64,000 nucleotides of DNA from positions 558,001 through 622,000 of the forward strand of contig OZ241331.1 in NCBI GenBank assembly GCA_965200005.1. Reading direction: 5' to 3'. The translations under genes were made by a program, and so were the position numbers. Shown piece after piece: positions 16,673 to 24,853 of this stretch. The notes beneath the pieces were generated by a model that saw only the letters and a program-made list of their open reading frames with translations, did not search any database and was not told where the DNA came from. How positions within the stretch are numbered: position 1 is the first letter of the stretch; each line of letters begins with the position of its first letter. The DNA is from Aldehydirespirator sp965200005. GTDB taxonomy: Bacteria; Actinomycetota; Acidimicrobiia; Acidimicrobiales; Aldehydirespiratoraceae.

Positions 16673-16696
16673 CGATGGCCGTCGAGCAGAAACCAT
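16645..16696 (+). repeat. 26-bp tandem duplication across a stop codon, creating a 7-codon mini-ORF
   Basis: The last 26 bases of the gamma-glutamyltransferase-like gene (16645-16670) are repeated at 16671-16696 with one change (ATA to ATG). The junction creates the gene's TAG stop. The change opens a mini-ORF at 16675, Met-Ala-Val-Glu-Gln-Lys-Pro-stop, whose TAA overlaps the AAGGAG that serves the next gene. A recent duplication is the simplest origin; translational coupling is a possible effect. Confidence 0.88.
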
Positions 16697-16708
16697 AAGG
16701 AGTTTGTC

Positions 16709-17851
16709 GTGTATGTGAGCCTGGTGTTCAAGGACTCTGCTTGGCCTGCCGAAACGATCGCGGCGATGACAGCTTTCGCGACCGAACACCGCCAAGAGTT
16801 GCGCCAACACCAGCAGGCGTGTGAGTTCCCCGCAGAGATCTACGCCGAGATGGGCAGCCGGGGATGGGTCGGACCTTTCACGCCCACAGATGAAGGCGGC
16901 AGCGGTCTAGGTGTAGCCGAGTACTGCCTGATCGAAGAAGAGGTCGGTCGGTCGGGTCTGGTGTCGCCCCAGATTTCCATCCAAGGCCAACGTTGGCTGA
17001 TCGATTGGGCAACCCCTGAACAGCGCCAGCGTTACCTTCCCGGGATCGCTCGGGGGACCATGATCTTTTCGGAGTCGATCTCGGAACCCGGTGTGGGTTC
17101 CTCAATGAAGTTGATGCGCACAACCGCTGAGCGAGACGGCAGCGACTGGATCATCAACGGCACCAAGACTCACGTCAACCTCGGTTGCGAGAGCCATATA
17201 ACGCTCGTCTATGCGATAGCTCCCGAGGGGATTACCGCCTTTCTGGTTGACACCGACCTGGAGGGTGTCTCGATGCAACACACCGACCCGATCGGGTTGC
17301 GGTTGATCCCCACCGCCGATGTGATGCTCGATCACGTCCGGGTGCCGGGGTCTGCGCTGCTTGGTGAAGCCGGGCGGGGCATGGACACGTTCTTTTCGAC
17401 CTTCAACATGAGCCGTCTCGGGAATGCATCTGAGTTGATCGGCTTCGGGCGGCGGGCACTAGCCGATGCCATCGCTTATGGCTCAACCCGTGAGGTGGGC
17501 AACTCGATGGTGACCGACTTTCAGGGGATCCAGTGGACGGTGGCCGATTGCTATAGCGACCTTTATGGGGCATCGCTGGCACGCGACCAGGCTGCAAACC
17601 TTCATGACGCTGGGGCAGATGTCGCTCTGGCGACGTCGCTGGCCAAGAAGATGGCGATCAGGGCGTCTGAGCACGCTGTGAACGAGTCGTTCGCGCTCAC
17701 GGGAGGTCATGGCCTCTACACCAACACCGACTACGGACAGATACTTCACGACATGAAGGTGCTGCGAGTAGCGGGTGGCTCACTTGAGGTGCTGCGCAAC
17801 TACGTGGCCCGCCGGATCTTGCGTGACGAGAATTACGAAGGTCTGGGTTAG
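16709..17851 (+). CDS. Acyl-CoA dehydrogenase
   Basis: The 380-residue protein is a typical acyl-CoA dehydrogenase. ISEPGVGSSMKLMRTTAE is the flavin-side loop, WIINGTKTHVNLG the middle beta-domain, and LTGGHGLYTNTDYGQILHDMK the C-terminal part, followed by VAGGSLEVLRNYVARRIL. The residue at the usual catalytic glutamate position of medium-chain enzymes appears as Asp (TDYG). It would oxidise a CoA thioester and pass electrons to an electron-transfer flavoprotein, encoded here as EtfBA at 29207. GTG at 16709 is supported by AAGGAG 6 nt upstream. An acyl-CoA ligase gene follows, a natural pathway partner. Confidence 0.93.
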   Translation: MYVSLVFKDSAWPAETIAAMTAFATEHRQELRQHQQACEFPAEIYAEMGSRGWVGPFTPTDEGGSGLGVAEYCLIEEEVGRSGLVSPQISIQGQRWLIDWATPEQRQRYLPGIARGTMIFSESISEPGVGSSMKLMRTTAERDGSDWIINGTKTHVNLGCESHITLVYAIAPEGITAFLVDTDLEGVSMQHTDPIGLRLIPTADVMLDHVRVPGSALLGEAGRGMDTFFSTFNMSRLGNASELIGFGRRALADAIAYGSTREVGNSMVTDFQGIQWTVADCYSDLYGASLARDQAANLHDAGADVALATSLAKKMAIRASEHAVNESFALTGGHGLYTNTDYGQILHDMKVLRVAGGSLEVLRNYVARRILRDENYEGLG

Positions 17852-17923
17852 CGGAAGTGCCGGCGAGACGTTGCCACGAGACTTCAAGACATTGACTGAC
17901 CGAGCGCGGAACCGACTAGCAGC

Positions 17924-19465
17924 ATGAGGAACCTCTCCGAACTGTTGTGTGACCGGGTTCAGCGACGGCCTGAAGCGCGCTTTGGGATGGCTGACACTGA
18001 TACGCCAACGCTGTCGGCGGCTGTTGCGGCTGCTGGGGCTCTGGTGGATCCGATCACTGATACGGGTGCAGGGTTGGGTAAGCGGGTTGCCCTGATTGGC
18101 AACACTTCGGATGCCTACCTTGTGAGTTGGCTATCGCTCGTGCTAGCCGGGAGCGAGATTGCTCTGGTTAACCCGACTTACCCAGCGGGACTCCTCGCAG
18201 AGATGCTCAAGCAACTCTCCCCTGATGCGGTGTTGTGGGTGGGCGCTGAAGCGGAACCGGCCGTAGCCCCCCGAGCTACCCATCTTGACGCCAGCGAGGC
18301 GGATCGAGGGGCGTTAGAGATCATCGGCACGGGTGATCGAGTTGAGGTGATCCCGAAAGACAGCCTTGAGCTTGCCGGGATGCCCGGACTGAGTCGCAGA
18401 CCTCTCGACGTGGCCGGGTGGATGCACACCTCGGGCACGACTGGACTCCCCAAGTTCTGCGAGCAGACCCACGAATACTTTCTGCGGCTCGGACGCTTCA
18501 TTGCTGACTCGATGTGTCTGTCCGCCGCCGACGCTGTGCTCGCACCGCTGCCCATGTTCCACATCAACCCGCTTGGTTATGGGGTAGTCGGGGGGCTCAC
18601 CGGTGGCAGCAACGTGCTCGGGGCAACTCGATTCTCGGCAAGTGGCTTCTGGCCGGTCGTCAAGCAAGCCGGGGTCACCGTCTTGATCTTGCATGCACCT
18701 CCTGTTGAGATTCTCAAAAAAGCAGCTACTCCAGCCGATGCTGCCGGGCACCGTGTGAGCCGGGTGTTCTTTGCCGATGCCGACTTCCTGGAGACATTTG
18801 AGATACCGCTGGGCTTCTCTGCCTACGGCTCCACAGAGGCCGGAGGGCTGTCTCACATCTGGGCGTGGCGTTGCGGGGATCGACCCGATGTGGCTGAAGG
18901 GATGTCCCGTTACGGAGGGCGCTCTCGCCACGAAGTGCAATGGATGGTTGACGCTCACTCCAGCGAGATCCTGGTGCGCGCCGAGCGTCCCGGGGTGCTG
19001 TTCTCGGGATACCGGCGAGCGAGCGGCCTGTCGCAGCCGTTTGACTCCGAAGGCTGGTTCGCCACCGGCGACCTCGGCAGGGTCGATGCCAACGGGAACC
19101 TCGTGTTCATTGAACGTCAGAGTGAGTCGATCCGGGTGAAGGGTGAGTATGTGCCGATCAGCTTTGTGGAACAACGTTTCGGTGCGATTGATGAACTCGA
19201 TGATGTTGCCGTGTGGCGCCGTGCTTCGGATCTCGTGGATGATGAAGTGATCCTGTTCGTGACGTGCGCTGAGATCCCGACCATGGCGATCCGCTCGGTA
19301 AGGACACAGCTGCCGACGTTTATGCGTCCAGCCGAGGTGGCACGGGTGGCCGAGCTGCCCCGCGATGCAGGGGTCGGCAAGGTGCGTCGCCGCCTGCTTG
19401 AGGAGATCGAAGTCTTGGAGCGTGTCGATCTGCGTTCTGTTGCTGCAGGGCGTGAGCGAGCGTAA
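17924..19465 (+). CDS. AMP-dependent acyl-CoA synthetase/ligase
   Basis: This 513-residue adenylate-forming enzyme has the phosphate-binding loop WMHTSGTTGLPKF, the substrate region GFSAYGSTEAGG, the hinge sequence EGWFATGDLGRVD and the C-terminal lysine motif GVGKVRRRLLEE. It would activate a carboxylic acid to an acyl-CoA through an acyl-adenylate. Between the acyl-CoA dehydrogenase and the DUF6282 gene (2 bp downstream), it belongs to a five-gene plus-strand run running to the ornithine-cyclodeaminase-like gene. Chain length or aromatic preference cannot be read from the sequence. Confidence 0.92.
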   Translation: MRNLSELLCDRVQRRPEARFGMADTDTPTLSAAVAAAGALVDPITDTGAGLGKRVALIGNTSDAYLVSWLSLVLAGSEIALVNPTYPAGLLAEMLKQLSPDAVLWVGAEAEPAVAPRATHLDASEADRGALEIIGTGDRVEVIPKDSLELAGMPGLSRRPLDVAGWMHTSGTTGLPKFCEQTHEYFLRLGRFIADSMCLSAADAVLAPLPMFHINPLGYGVVGGLTGGSNVLGATRFSASGFWPVVKQAGVTVLILHAPPVEILKKAATPADAAGHRVSRVFFADADFLETFEIPLGFSAYGSTEAGGLSHIWAWRCGDRPDVAEGMSRYGGRSRHEVQWMVDAHSSEILVRAERPGVLFSGYRRASGLSQPFDSEGWFATGDLGRVDANGNLVFIERQSESIRVKGEYVPISFVEQRFGAIDELDDVAVWRRASDLVDDEVILFVTCAEIPTMAIRSVRTQLPTFMRPAEVARVAELPRDAGVGKVRRRLLEEIEVLERVDLRSVAAGRERA

Positions 19466-19467
19466 CG

Positions 19468-20328
19468 ATGGCTGTTGACGCTGATGTGGGTGACTCAGAC
19501 GTGAGGGTGCTTGAGGGGATCATCGACTTTCACGTCCACTCCGCACCGAGTCTTGCTCCCCGTCACAGCCATGATCCCGAGACCCTGATTGAGGCTCGTG
19601 CCGCCGGGATCTCGCAGTTCGTTCTAAAGGCGCACGAGGGATCAACTGCGGAGCGAGCTGCGCTGCTCGGCGAGGATGCGATAGGTGGCGTGGTCTTGAA
19701 CTCTCCTGTCGGTGGCGCAAATCCCGATGCGGTGGCGGTTGCGGCTGCGCTTGGCGCCCGGGTTGTGTGGCTCCCGACCATCTCTTCTCCGACCCACATC
19801 GCCGCAAACAGCAATCCTGAATTGAGCGCCCATCGGGGGATCTCTTTCCGGGAGGTTCCCGTAGTCGACGCCGCCACTCATGAGGTGCGACCCGAATGGA
19901 TCGAGGTGTTTGACGAGGTCGCCCGGCACGAGATGGTGCTGGCATCAGGTCACTTGAACATGGACGAGGCGGTGATCGCGTTGCAAACGGCACGACAGCG
20001 AGGTGTTCAGCGCCTCATCGTTAACCATCCAGGTCTGCTGTTTCTGGGATGGCGTGACGATCATGCCCGCAAGTTCCAGGCTCTTGACGTCAATCTCGAG
20101 ATCGGTGTCCTTGCCGACTTGCTTGCAAGCAACAGCGGCCCACGCACAGAGGATCTGCTGGAGTCGTACCCCCACGAGCTGCTCGTCTTTGGGAGCGATC
20201 TCGGCCATCGTGACTACCCGCCGATAGCGCAAGGAATACGCGACTGGGTGGAGCGACTCGATCCCATACTCGGTGACTCGGGGCTTGAACGTGCCGCCCG
20301 GCTGACAGCCTCGGAACTCCTGTCATGA
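19468..20328 (+). CDS. DUF6282-type amidohydrolase-like protein
   Basis: The 286-residue protein begins its barrel with EGIIDFHVHSAPSLAPR, an H-x-H metal motif followed by serine, and later shows LASGHLNMDEAV, RLIVNHPGLLFLG and LVFGSDLGHRDYPP. This pattern matches DUF6282 proteins, small relatives of the amidohydrolase superfamily with no established reaction. It starts 2 bp after the ligase stop and overlaps the next gene by 4 bp (ATGA), so it is part of a tightly coupled operon. A hydrolytic or decarboxylating step on a ligase-pathway intermediate is plausible but unproven. Confidence 0.75.
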   Translation: MAVDADVGDSDVRVLEGIIDFHVHSAPSLAPRHSHDPETLIEARAAGISQFVLKAHEGSTAERAALLGEDAIGGVVLNSPVGGANPDAVAVAAALGARVVWLPTISSPTHIAANSNPELSAHRGISFREVPVVDAATHEVRPEWIEVFDEVARHEMVLASGHLNMDEAVIALQTARQRGVQRLIVNHPGLLFLGWRDDHARKFQALDVNLEIGVLADLLASNSGPRTEDLLESYPHELLVFGSDLGHRDYPPIAQGIRDWVERLDPILGDSGLERAARLTASELLS

Positions 20329-21509
20329 GCACATCGACAACTGCATCAAGTCCGACGAGACGGCGCATCGCGTTGCTGCCTGGAGATGGCGTTGGCGCTG
20401 AGGTGCTAGAGGGCCCGACAGAGTTGCTCTCCTACATCGCGCACCGGGGTGTGATTGAGATCACCGGACCTTGGCCGGTCGGTGCATCGGCCTTCGGTCA
20501 ACTCGGCACCGGCCTTCCTGAGCCAACATTGGCTGCATGTGATGAATCCGATGCCATGTTCTTTGGCGCTGCAGGCGAGCACCCAGGGGTGCCAATCGCC
20601 GACTACCGGCCCGAGCACTCGATAATCGGCCTACGTCAGCGTTACGACCTGCGAGTAAGCATCCGCAACATCGTCCGTGTTGGTGCTCTCGCCTCAGGAG
20701 CGGCATCCGCACAGCGCCACCAATCTGACAGCGACAGTCCAGACCATTCGACCGATCGCGACAATCCGCCTGCGCAGCGGCCATTGATCGTGCTGCGGAA
20801 CCTGCTCGGCGGCGCTTACGGAGCAGCTTCAACCCGCACCGAGAGTGACGGTGCTCGAGACGCCCGCGATCACATCATTCTCACTCCTGCGCAGATCTCA
20901 GAGCTCGCAGTTATGGCTTGTGACATGGTTCAGGCTGGGCTCGCATCCGAGGTCATCTCGGTCGATAAAGCGAACCTCTTCGCCACGAGCCGGTTGTGGC
21001 GCCAGGTCACCTCCGAGATCGCTCATAGCCGGGGCGTGGCGCTTCGTCACAACTATGTCGATCGGATGGCCTTCGAGTTGGCTCACGACATGGTTGTGAG
21101 TGACACGGTCGTGCTTACCGAGGGCATATTCGGCGACATCCTCAGCGACCTCGCCGCAGGGCGTGCCGGCTCAATCGCTTTGTGCGGCTCGGCAAGCGTC
21201 AACCCAAGACCCGTGGCGGGCCAGCGTTGCGTCGGACTGTTCGAACCGGTTCATGGCTCGGCTCCCCGCCACTTCGGGTTGCGGCGAGTCAACCCGTCGG
21301 GTTCCTACCTCGCCCTCGTAGCACTATTGGAGTGGTTCCCCGAAACCGCCGCTCTGGCAGCACCAATCAACACTGCTCTGGCACAGGCTCTAGCAAAGGG
21401 ACCGCTCACCTACGACCTTGCTCCCCAAGGCACCAAGCCCGCAAGTACGGATGAGTTTGCTGCTGCTGTCAACCGGCGCGCCCTACCCGCGCTCAGGGCA
21501 CTGCTGTGA
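20325..21509 (+). CDS. Isocitrate/isopropylmalate dehydrogenase-family protein
   Basis: This 394-residue beta-decarboxylating dehydrogenase shows RRIALLPGDGVGAEV at the N-terminus, SVDKANLFATSRLW in the dimer arm, VVLTEGIFGDILSDLAAG with the metal aspartates, and CVGLFEPVHGSAPRHFG for NAD(P). It would oxidise and decarboxylate a 2-hydroxyacid such as isopropylmalate or tartrate. The catabolic neighbours argue against plain leucine synthesis; leuC/leuD are not nearby. A roughly 30-residue polar insertion rich in Gln, Asp and Ser (QRHQSDSDSPDHSTDRDNP) follows RVGALASG and is not usual for the family. It overlaps the preceding and following reading frames. Confidence 0.85.
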   Translation: MSTSTTASSPTRRRIALLPGDGVGAEVLEGPTELLSYIAHRGVIEITGPWPVGASAFGQLGTGLPEPTLAACDESDAMFFGAAGEHPGVPIADYRPEHSIIGLRQRYDLRVSIRNIVRVGALASGAASAQRHQSDSDSPDHSTDRDNPPAQRPLIVLRNLLGGAYGAASTRTESDGARDARDHIILTPAQISELAVMACDMVQAGLASEVISVDKANLFATSRLWRQVTSEIAHSRGVALRHNYVDRMAFELAHDMVVSDTVVLTEGIFGDILSDLAAGRAGSIALCGSASVNPRPVAGQRCVGLFEPVHGSAPRHFGLRRVNPSGSYLALVALLEWFPETAALAAPINTALAQALAKGPLTYDLAPQGTKPASTDEFAAAVNRRALPALRALL

Positions 21510-21565
21510 TGGCTGTCCGAACGGGGGCACACAACGCACACTGCGCCCGAGGAGTAGCAAAATGA
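21509..21565 (+). other. 18-codon intercistronic mini-ORF
   Basis: An ATG at 21509 overlaps the dehydrogenase stop as TGATG and runs 18 codons to a TGA at 21563 that overlaps the next gene's ATG as ATGA. It therefore fills the gap between two cistrons exactly. GAGGAG for the downstream gene lies inside it. It may couple translation; chance cannot be excluded. Confidence 0.4.
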
Positions 21566-22491
21566 GCGCCGTCCCACATTTCAGCGAGGAACAGATTGCA
21601 CGATTGTGTGACCTTGAGACAGTGACCGACTGGCTTGAGCGAGCCTGGCGAGATCTGGGCAATGGAGATGCAGCGACCACGTTGCGGGTTCGGGCCTCGG
21701 CTGATGGCTTGATGGGCAGTGCGATGGCTGCCTCGTGGCCTCGACATCAAGTCGTTGGCGGCAAGTTGTACATCACACACAAGGGTGGTTTCGCATTCCT
21801 CGTCGGTCTGTTCAGTCCCGACGCAGGGTTGGTTGCGACCTTCGATGGTGCTGGTCTCACGGCGATCCGCACCGCTGCGGCTACTGCTCTGGCGGTGCGT
21901 CACATGACTCCACCCGATGCGCAGATCGCAGCCGTGCTCGGCACGGGTCTACAAAGCCGCCCTCATGTCGCGGCCCTAGCTCAAGAACTGCCGTTGCGTG
22001 ACCTTCGAGTTTGGGGGCGTGACCTGAGCAGGGCACAAGACGTAGCTGCTTGGGGGCGCGCCCGGGGAATACCAGCCCGAGCCGTAGTTGATGCCAATGA
22101 CGCCATCAACGGGGCCCGCGTAGTCGCAACGGTCACATCTAGCTATGAGCCGCTCTTCGAGGGAGAACTGCTGCACCCAGCCGCGCTGGTGTGTGCCGTC
22201 GGTTCAACTAAAGCCGAACGCCGTGAGATCGATGCAGCAACTGTGCGCCGTGCCTGTTTTGTAGTCAGCGACAGTGCCGAGGGTGCCCGCGGCGAAGCAG
22301 GTGACCTGATCCAGGCTGCCGCTGAAGGAATCTTCGATTGGGAGAACCTCGCCGACCTCGCAGATGTGGTTGCTGGCACCGTTGAGCCACCACCACCGGG
22401 CAGCGGGATCGTGCTATTCGAATCCCAAGGTGTCGCCCTACAAGACGTGGTAATCGCGACGCTCGCGCACCAGCGCTCTCAGGAAACCTGA
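21562..22491 (+). CDS. Ornithine cyclodeaminase/mu-crystallin family protein
   Basis: The 309-residue protein has the ornithine cyclodeaminase/mu-crystallin layout: VGGKLYITHKGGFAFLVGLF, then LTAIRTAAATALAVRHM, a dinucleotide fold beginning QIAAVLGTGLQSRPHVAAL, and VCAVGSTKAERREIDAATVRRA. Members use NAD(P) to deaminate ornithine or alanine, or to reduce cyclic ketimines. The Arg/Thr pocket (LTAIRTAAAT) is intact. The ATG at 21562 has GAGGAG 7 nt upstream, and an 18-codon mini-ORF bridges from the preceding gene. A ketimine-reducing role would fit the RidA and amine oxidase genes in the window, as an inference. Confidence 0.87.
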   Translation: MSAVPHFSEEQIARLCDLETVTDWLERAWRDLGNGDAATTLRVRASADGLMGSAMAASWPRHQVVGGKLYITHKGGFAFLVGLFSPDAGLVATFDGAGLTAIRTAAATALAVRHMTPPDAQIAAVLGTGLQSRPHVAALAQELPLRDLRVWGRDLSRAQDVAAWGRARGIPARAVVDANDAINGARVVATVTSSYEPLFEGELLHPAALVCAVGSTKAERREIDAATVRRACFVVSDSAEGARGEAGDLIQAAAEGIFDWENLADLADVVAGTVEPPPPGSGIVLFESQGVALQDVVIATLAHQRSQET

Positions 22492-22497
22492 CTTGGA

Positions 22498-22998
22498 CTA
22501 GCTGCGGCCGTCGGGCGGCCCGAAGGACTGTTGGGGCACTCCGCGCATCAGTGAGAAGTGTCCCTGGACACCGCGCCACGAGTCGGCGGTCGTATCGCGA
22601 GTTAGCACGAACGAGCACCGGCCAGGGCGGTTAAAGGGCTCACCCTCTTGGGTGTATCCGGTTGATTCCCAGGTGACCATCACGGCTGCCATCAGCCGGT
22701 CACCCGAAACCCGGCAGCGCATCGCTTCGGTTAGCAGCCGAAAGCCAGTCATCGTCGGCCAGACATTGCGCCATTGCGAGTTAACGAAGTGGTTGACGCC
22801 AACAACGATGTCTGTCCAGGTGCTGAAGCTGTTCACCTCCGGGTCCATCATCGCCGCCGCTTCCTCGTAGCGAAGGTTGGCGACATGACCCGAGAACCGG
22901 TCTACCCAGGCACGCAGTGAAGCAACGTCCTCCGCTGTAGCACCCACTTTGGCGGGGTTACCCGAGGGCGGAGATGGCCGCCTCGTAGTCGGGTTCAT
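22498..22998 (-). CDS. SnoaL-like (NTF2-fold) protein
   Basis: This protein of about 166 residues has an NTF2/SnoaL pattern: an opening helix SLRAWVDRFSGHVANLRYEEAAAMM, then the cone strands WTDIVVGVNHFV, MAAVMVTWESTGYTQEG and RCSFVLTRDT. The fold hosts isomerases, hydrolases and ligand binders; nothing here fixes a reaction. The start is uncertain. ATG 22998 has GGAG upstream and overlaps the thiol peroxidase gene by about 40 bp; a GTG at 22947, 10 bp after the peroxidase stop, is the alternative. Either way it is co-transcribed with tpx. Confidence 0.65.
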   Translation of the reverse strand: MNPTTRRPSPPSGNPAKVGATAEDVASLRAWVDRFSGHVANLRYEEAAAMMDPEVNSFSTWTDIVVGVNHFVNSQWRNVWPTMTGFRLLTEAMRCRVSGDRLMAAVMVTWESTGYTQEGEPFNRPGRCSFVLTRDTTADSWRGVQGHFSLMRGVPQQSFGPPDGRS

Positions 22999-23458
22999 TG
23001 GCAATCTCCCCGACCAACTCCGTGTGCAGCACGGTGCCGTCAGCGTCGATCACAACCACGGCCCTGGCGCAGAGTCCGGTGAGCGGACCCTCGGCCATGC
23101 CTACGCCGTAGTCGTCGAAGAACTCAGGATTGCGGAATGTGGAGCCCGTCACCACATTCTTGAGGCCCTCGGCGCCGCAGAAACGGCCGGCCGCGAAGGG
23201 CAGGTCGGCGGATACGCACACTACGGCTGTGTCGCCGATCTCGGAGGCGCGCTGGTTGAAAGTTCTCACGCTGGTAGCGCATGTTGGCGTGTCGACCGAG
23301 GGGAAGATGTTGAGTATCACCTTGCGTCCCGCCAGCGACTGTGACGACACGGCTCCGAGATCGCCTCCCGTGAGGTTGAACTCCGGAGCCTGGGCGCCTA
23401 CCTCGGGCAGGTCGCCGGTGGTGTTGATCGGGTTACCTAGAAATGCTGTCTGACCCAC
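22958..23458 (-). CDS. tpx: Thiol peroxidase (Tpx-type peroxiredoxin)
   Basis: The 166-residue protein is an atypical two-Cys peroxiredoxin of the Tpx group. The peroxidatic cysteine is C60 in PSVDTPTCATSVRTFN and the resolving cysteine C94 in RFCGAEGLKN, as in characterised Tpx proteins. The N-terminus VGQTAFLGNPINTTG matches family starts, so the GTG at 23458 is preferred; AGGAGG lies 6 nt upstream. It reduces hydroperoxides with thioredoxin in the cytoplasm. A SnoaL-like gene follows in the same transcript. Confidence 0.95.
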   Translation of the reverse strand: MGQTAFLGNPINTTGDLPEVGAQAPEFNLTGGDLGAVSSQSLAGRKVILNIFPSVDTPTCATSVRTFNQRASEIGDTAVVCVSADLPFAAGRFCGAEGLKNVVTGSTFRNPEFFDDYGVGMAEGPLTGLCARAVVVIDADGTVLHTELVGEIANEPDYEAAISALG

Positions 23459-23674
23459 TTCCGGCCTCCTACGTCTGCTCAAAGTGCCTTGCATCCGGTT
23501 CCGCAAGCACGGCCCGGGAGCGTCGGCGATGCAGGTTACTCACACGATCACACCACCATGCCACAGCCCGATATCTGACATGTTCCACGCACGAGCACGC
23601 ACCAGCGTCACGCAAGCAACTGCCGACACAAACCCATCCGTCACCATCGCAGATAACGGCGGCATCATGTAAAA

Positions 23675-24361
23675 GTGTCCGTGACCATGCTCAACCGCCG
23701 CATCTACACCGTCGCCAACGCGGCCCGGATACTGCGAGTCACTCCAAGCACGCTTATGTGGTGGCTAGATGGACGAACGAACGGTGCCAGGGTGTACCCG
23801 CCCGTCATCCGACGCGAGCCAACCGGCGAACGAACTTTGACGTGGGCAGAGTTCGTTGAAGCTGGGCTGTTAAGGCAGTATCGCAAGAAGCTTGGTGTGC
23901 GTCTTCACGAGATCCGCGAGTTTGTGACTGTGCTCCGGCAGGAACTTGAGTTAGAGCACCCACTCGTGCACTCCAGACCATGGGTTGGCGAAGGCCGCAG
24001 GTTGGTCGTGGATCTTCAGCAAACGTGTGGTCTGAAGCCTGAACTCTGCCTGATCACTCCTGTGAGTGGCCAGTTTCTGCTGCTGCCTCCCGCGGAATCC
24101 TTTCTGCAACGTGTCGATTGGGAAGCCGACGTAGCCGCGGCTTGGAGGCCCCACGACGATGAACTCTCACCTGTGAGGTGCCGGCCTGGCCGCCGGTTCG
24201 GACGACCGATGATCAAGGGAATTAGCACCACAGCGATCGTCGAGCATGTCGATGGCGGAGAGTCCGAGAACGAAGTGGCTGACCAGTTCAACCTCTCACC
24301 CCAGGAAGTTCGTTGGGCAATGGCCTACGAGACATCCCGCACGACGCTGCGCGCCGCGTGA
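23675..24361 (+). CDS. Antitoxin with MerR-like and DUF433 domains (VapB45-type)
   Basis: The 228-residue protein has a MerR-like winged-helix start (YTVANAARILRVTPSTLMWWLDG), a middle domain, and a C-terminal DUF433-like helix-turn-helix (ISTTAIVEHVDGGESENEVADQFNLSPQEV). This two-domain form is typical of antitoxins paired with VapC45-like PIN toxins, and such a toxin gene starts inside its stop codon (GTGA overlap). It should neutralise the toxin and bind the operon promoter. The GTG start at 23675 is uncertain; an ATG four codons later is possible. No Shine-Dalgarno motif is evident. Confidence 0.8.
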   Translation: MSVTMLNRRIYTVANAARILRVTPSTLMWWLDGRTNGARVYPPVIRREPTGERTLTWAEFVEAGLLRQYRKKLGVRLHEIREFVTVLRQELELEHPLVHSRPWVGEGRRLVVDLQQTCGLKPELCLITPVSGQFLLLPPAESFLQRVDWEADVAAAWRPHDDELSPVRCRPGRRFGRPMIKGISTTAIVEHVDGGESENEVADQFNLSPQEVRWAMAYETSRTTLRAA

Positions 24362-24792
24362 AGCGCGCGACGGTCCGCTTCTACTTCGACGCCGATGTTT
24401 TGGGGCTCGGCAAGCTCATCGCAAGCATCCGGCCCGATGCCACTTACCCAGGCGACCCAGGAGCTACTGTCCACAAGCGTCTAAGGCCACCGTGCATTGT
24501 CGCGTCACCAGATGTCGACGACATCGAGTGGATCCCACGTGTGTCCGCAGACCGGCTGATTGCCATCTCCCGCGATGCTCGTATAGCGACGCGAATGTCC
24601 GAGTTGGAGACGGTGGTTGAACACCGTGCGAGGCTCGTAATTCTGAGCAGTCGGGACGCCAGGACGCTGTGGACGCAACCCGAAGTCGTGATGCGCCAGT
24701 GGAGGCAAATCGAGCGACTCGTGGACAGAGAGGGCCCGTTCATCTATCGGGTGAGCCGTTTTGGGTTTGAGCGTGTTCCGCTATTGGACTAG
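24358..24792 (+). CDS. VapC45-like PIN-fold toxin
   Basis: The product is 144 residues from a GTG that overlaps the antitoxin stop by 4 bp. The first strand, VRFYFDADVLGLGKLIA, carries the two acidic residues expected for this PIN-like group, then RPDATYPGDPGA, IEWIPRVSADRLIAISRDARIA and RARLVILSSRDA follow. It is probably a ribonuclease toxin. It is distinct from the classical VapC at 4391, so the window has two unrelated PIN toxin systems. Confidence 0.8.
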   Translation: MKRATVRFYFDADVLGLGKLIASIRPDATYPGDPGATVHKRLRPPCIVASPDVDDIEWIPRVSADRLIAISRDARIATRMSELETVVEHRARLVILSSRDARTLWTQPEVVMRQWRQIERLVDREGPFIYRVSRFGFERVPLLD

Positions 24793-24839
24793 CAGCTGGT
24801 GCTATGGCGGTGATCGGTTTGCGAGGTGAGCTGAGGCGG

Positions 24840-24845
24840 TATACA
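24840..24845 (+). promoter_or_regulatory. TATACA -10 of a probable leaderless mRNA
   Basis: TATACA lies 8 nt before the ATG at 24854, with TTGCGA-like sequence roughly 16 bp further upstream. There is no Shine-Dalgarno motif. Transcription would start at or next to the ATG. Confidence 0.5.
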
Positions 24846-24853
24846 ACGCGGTC

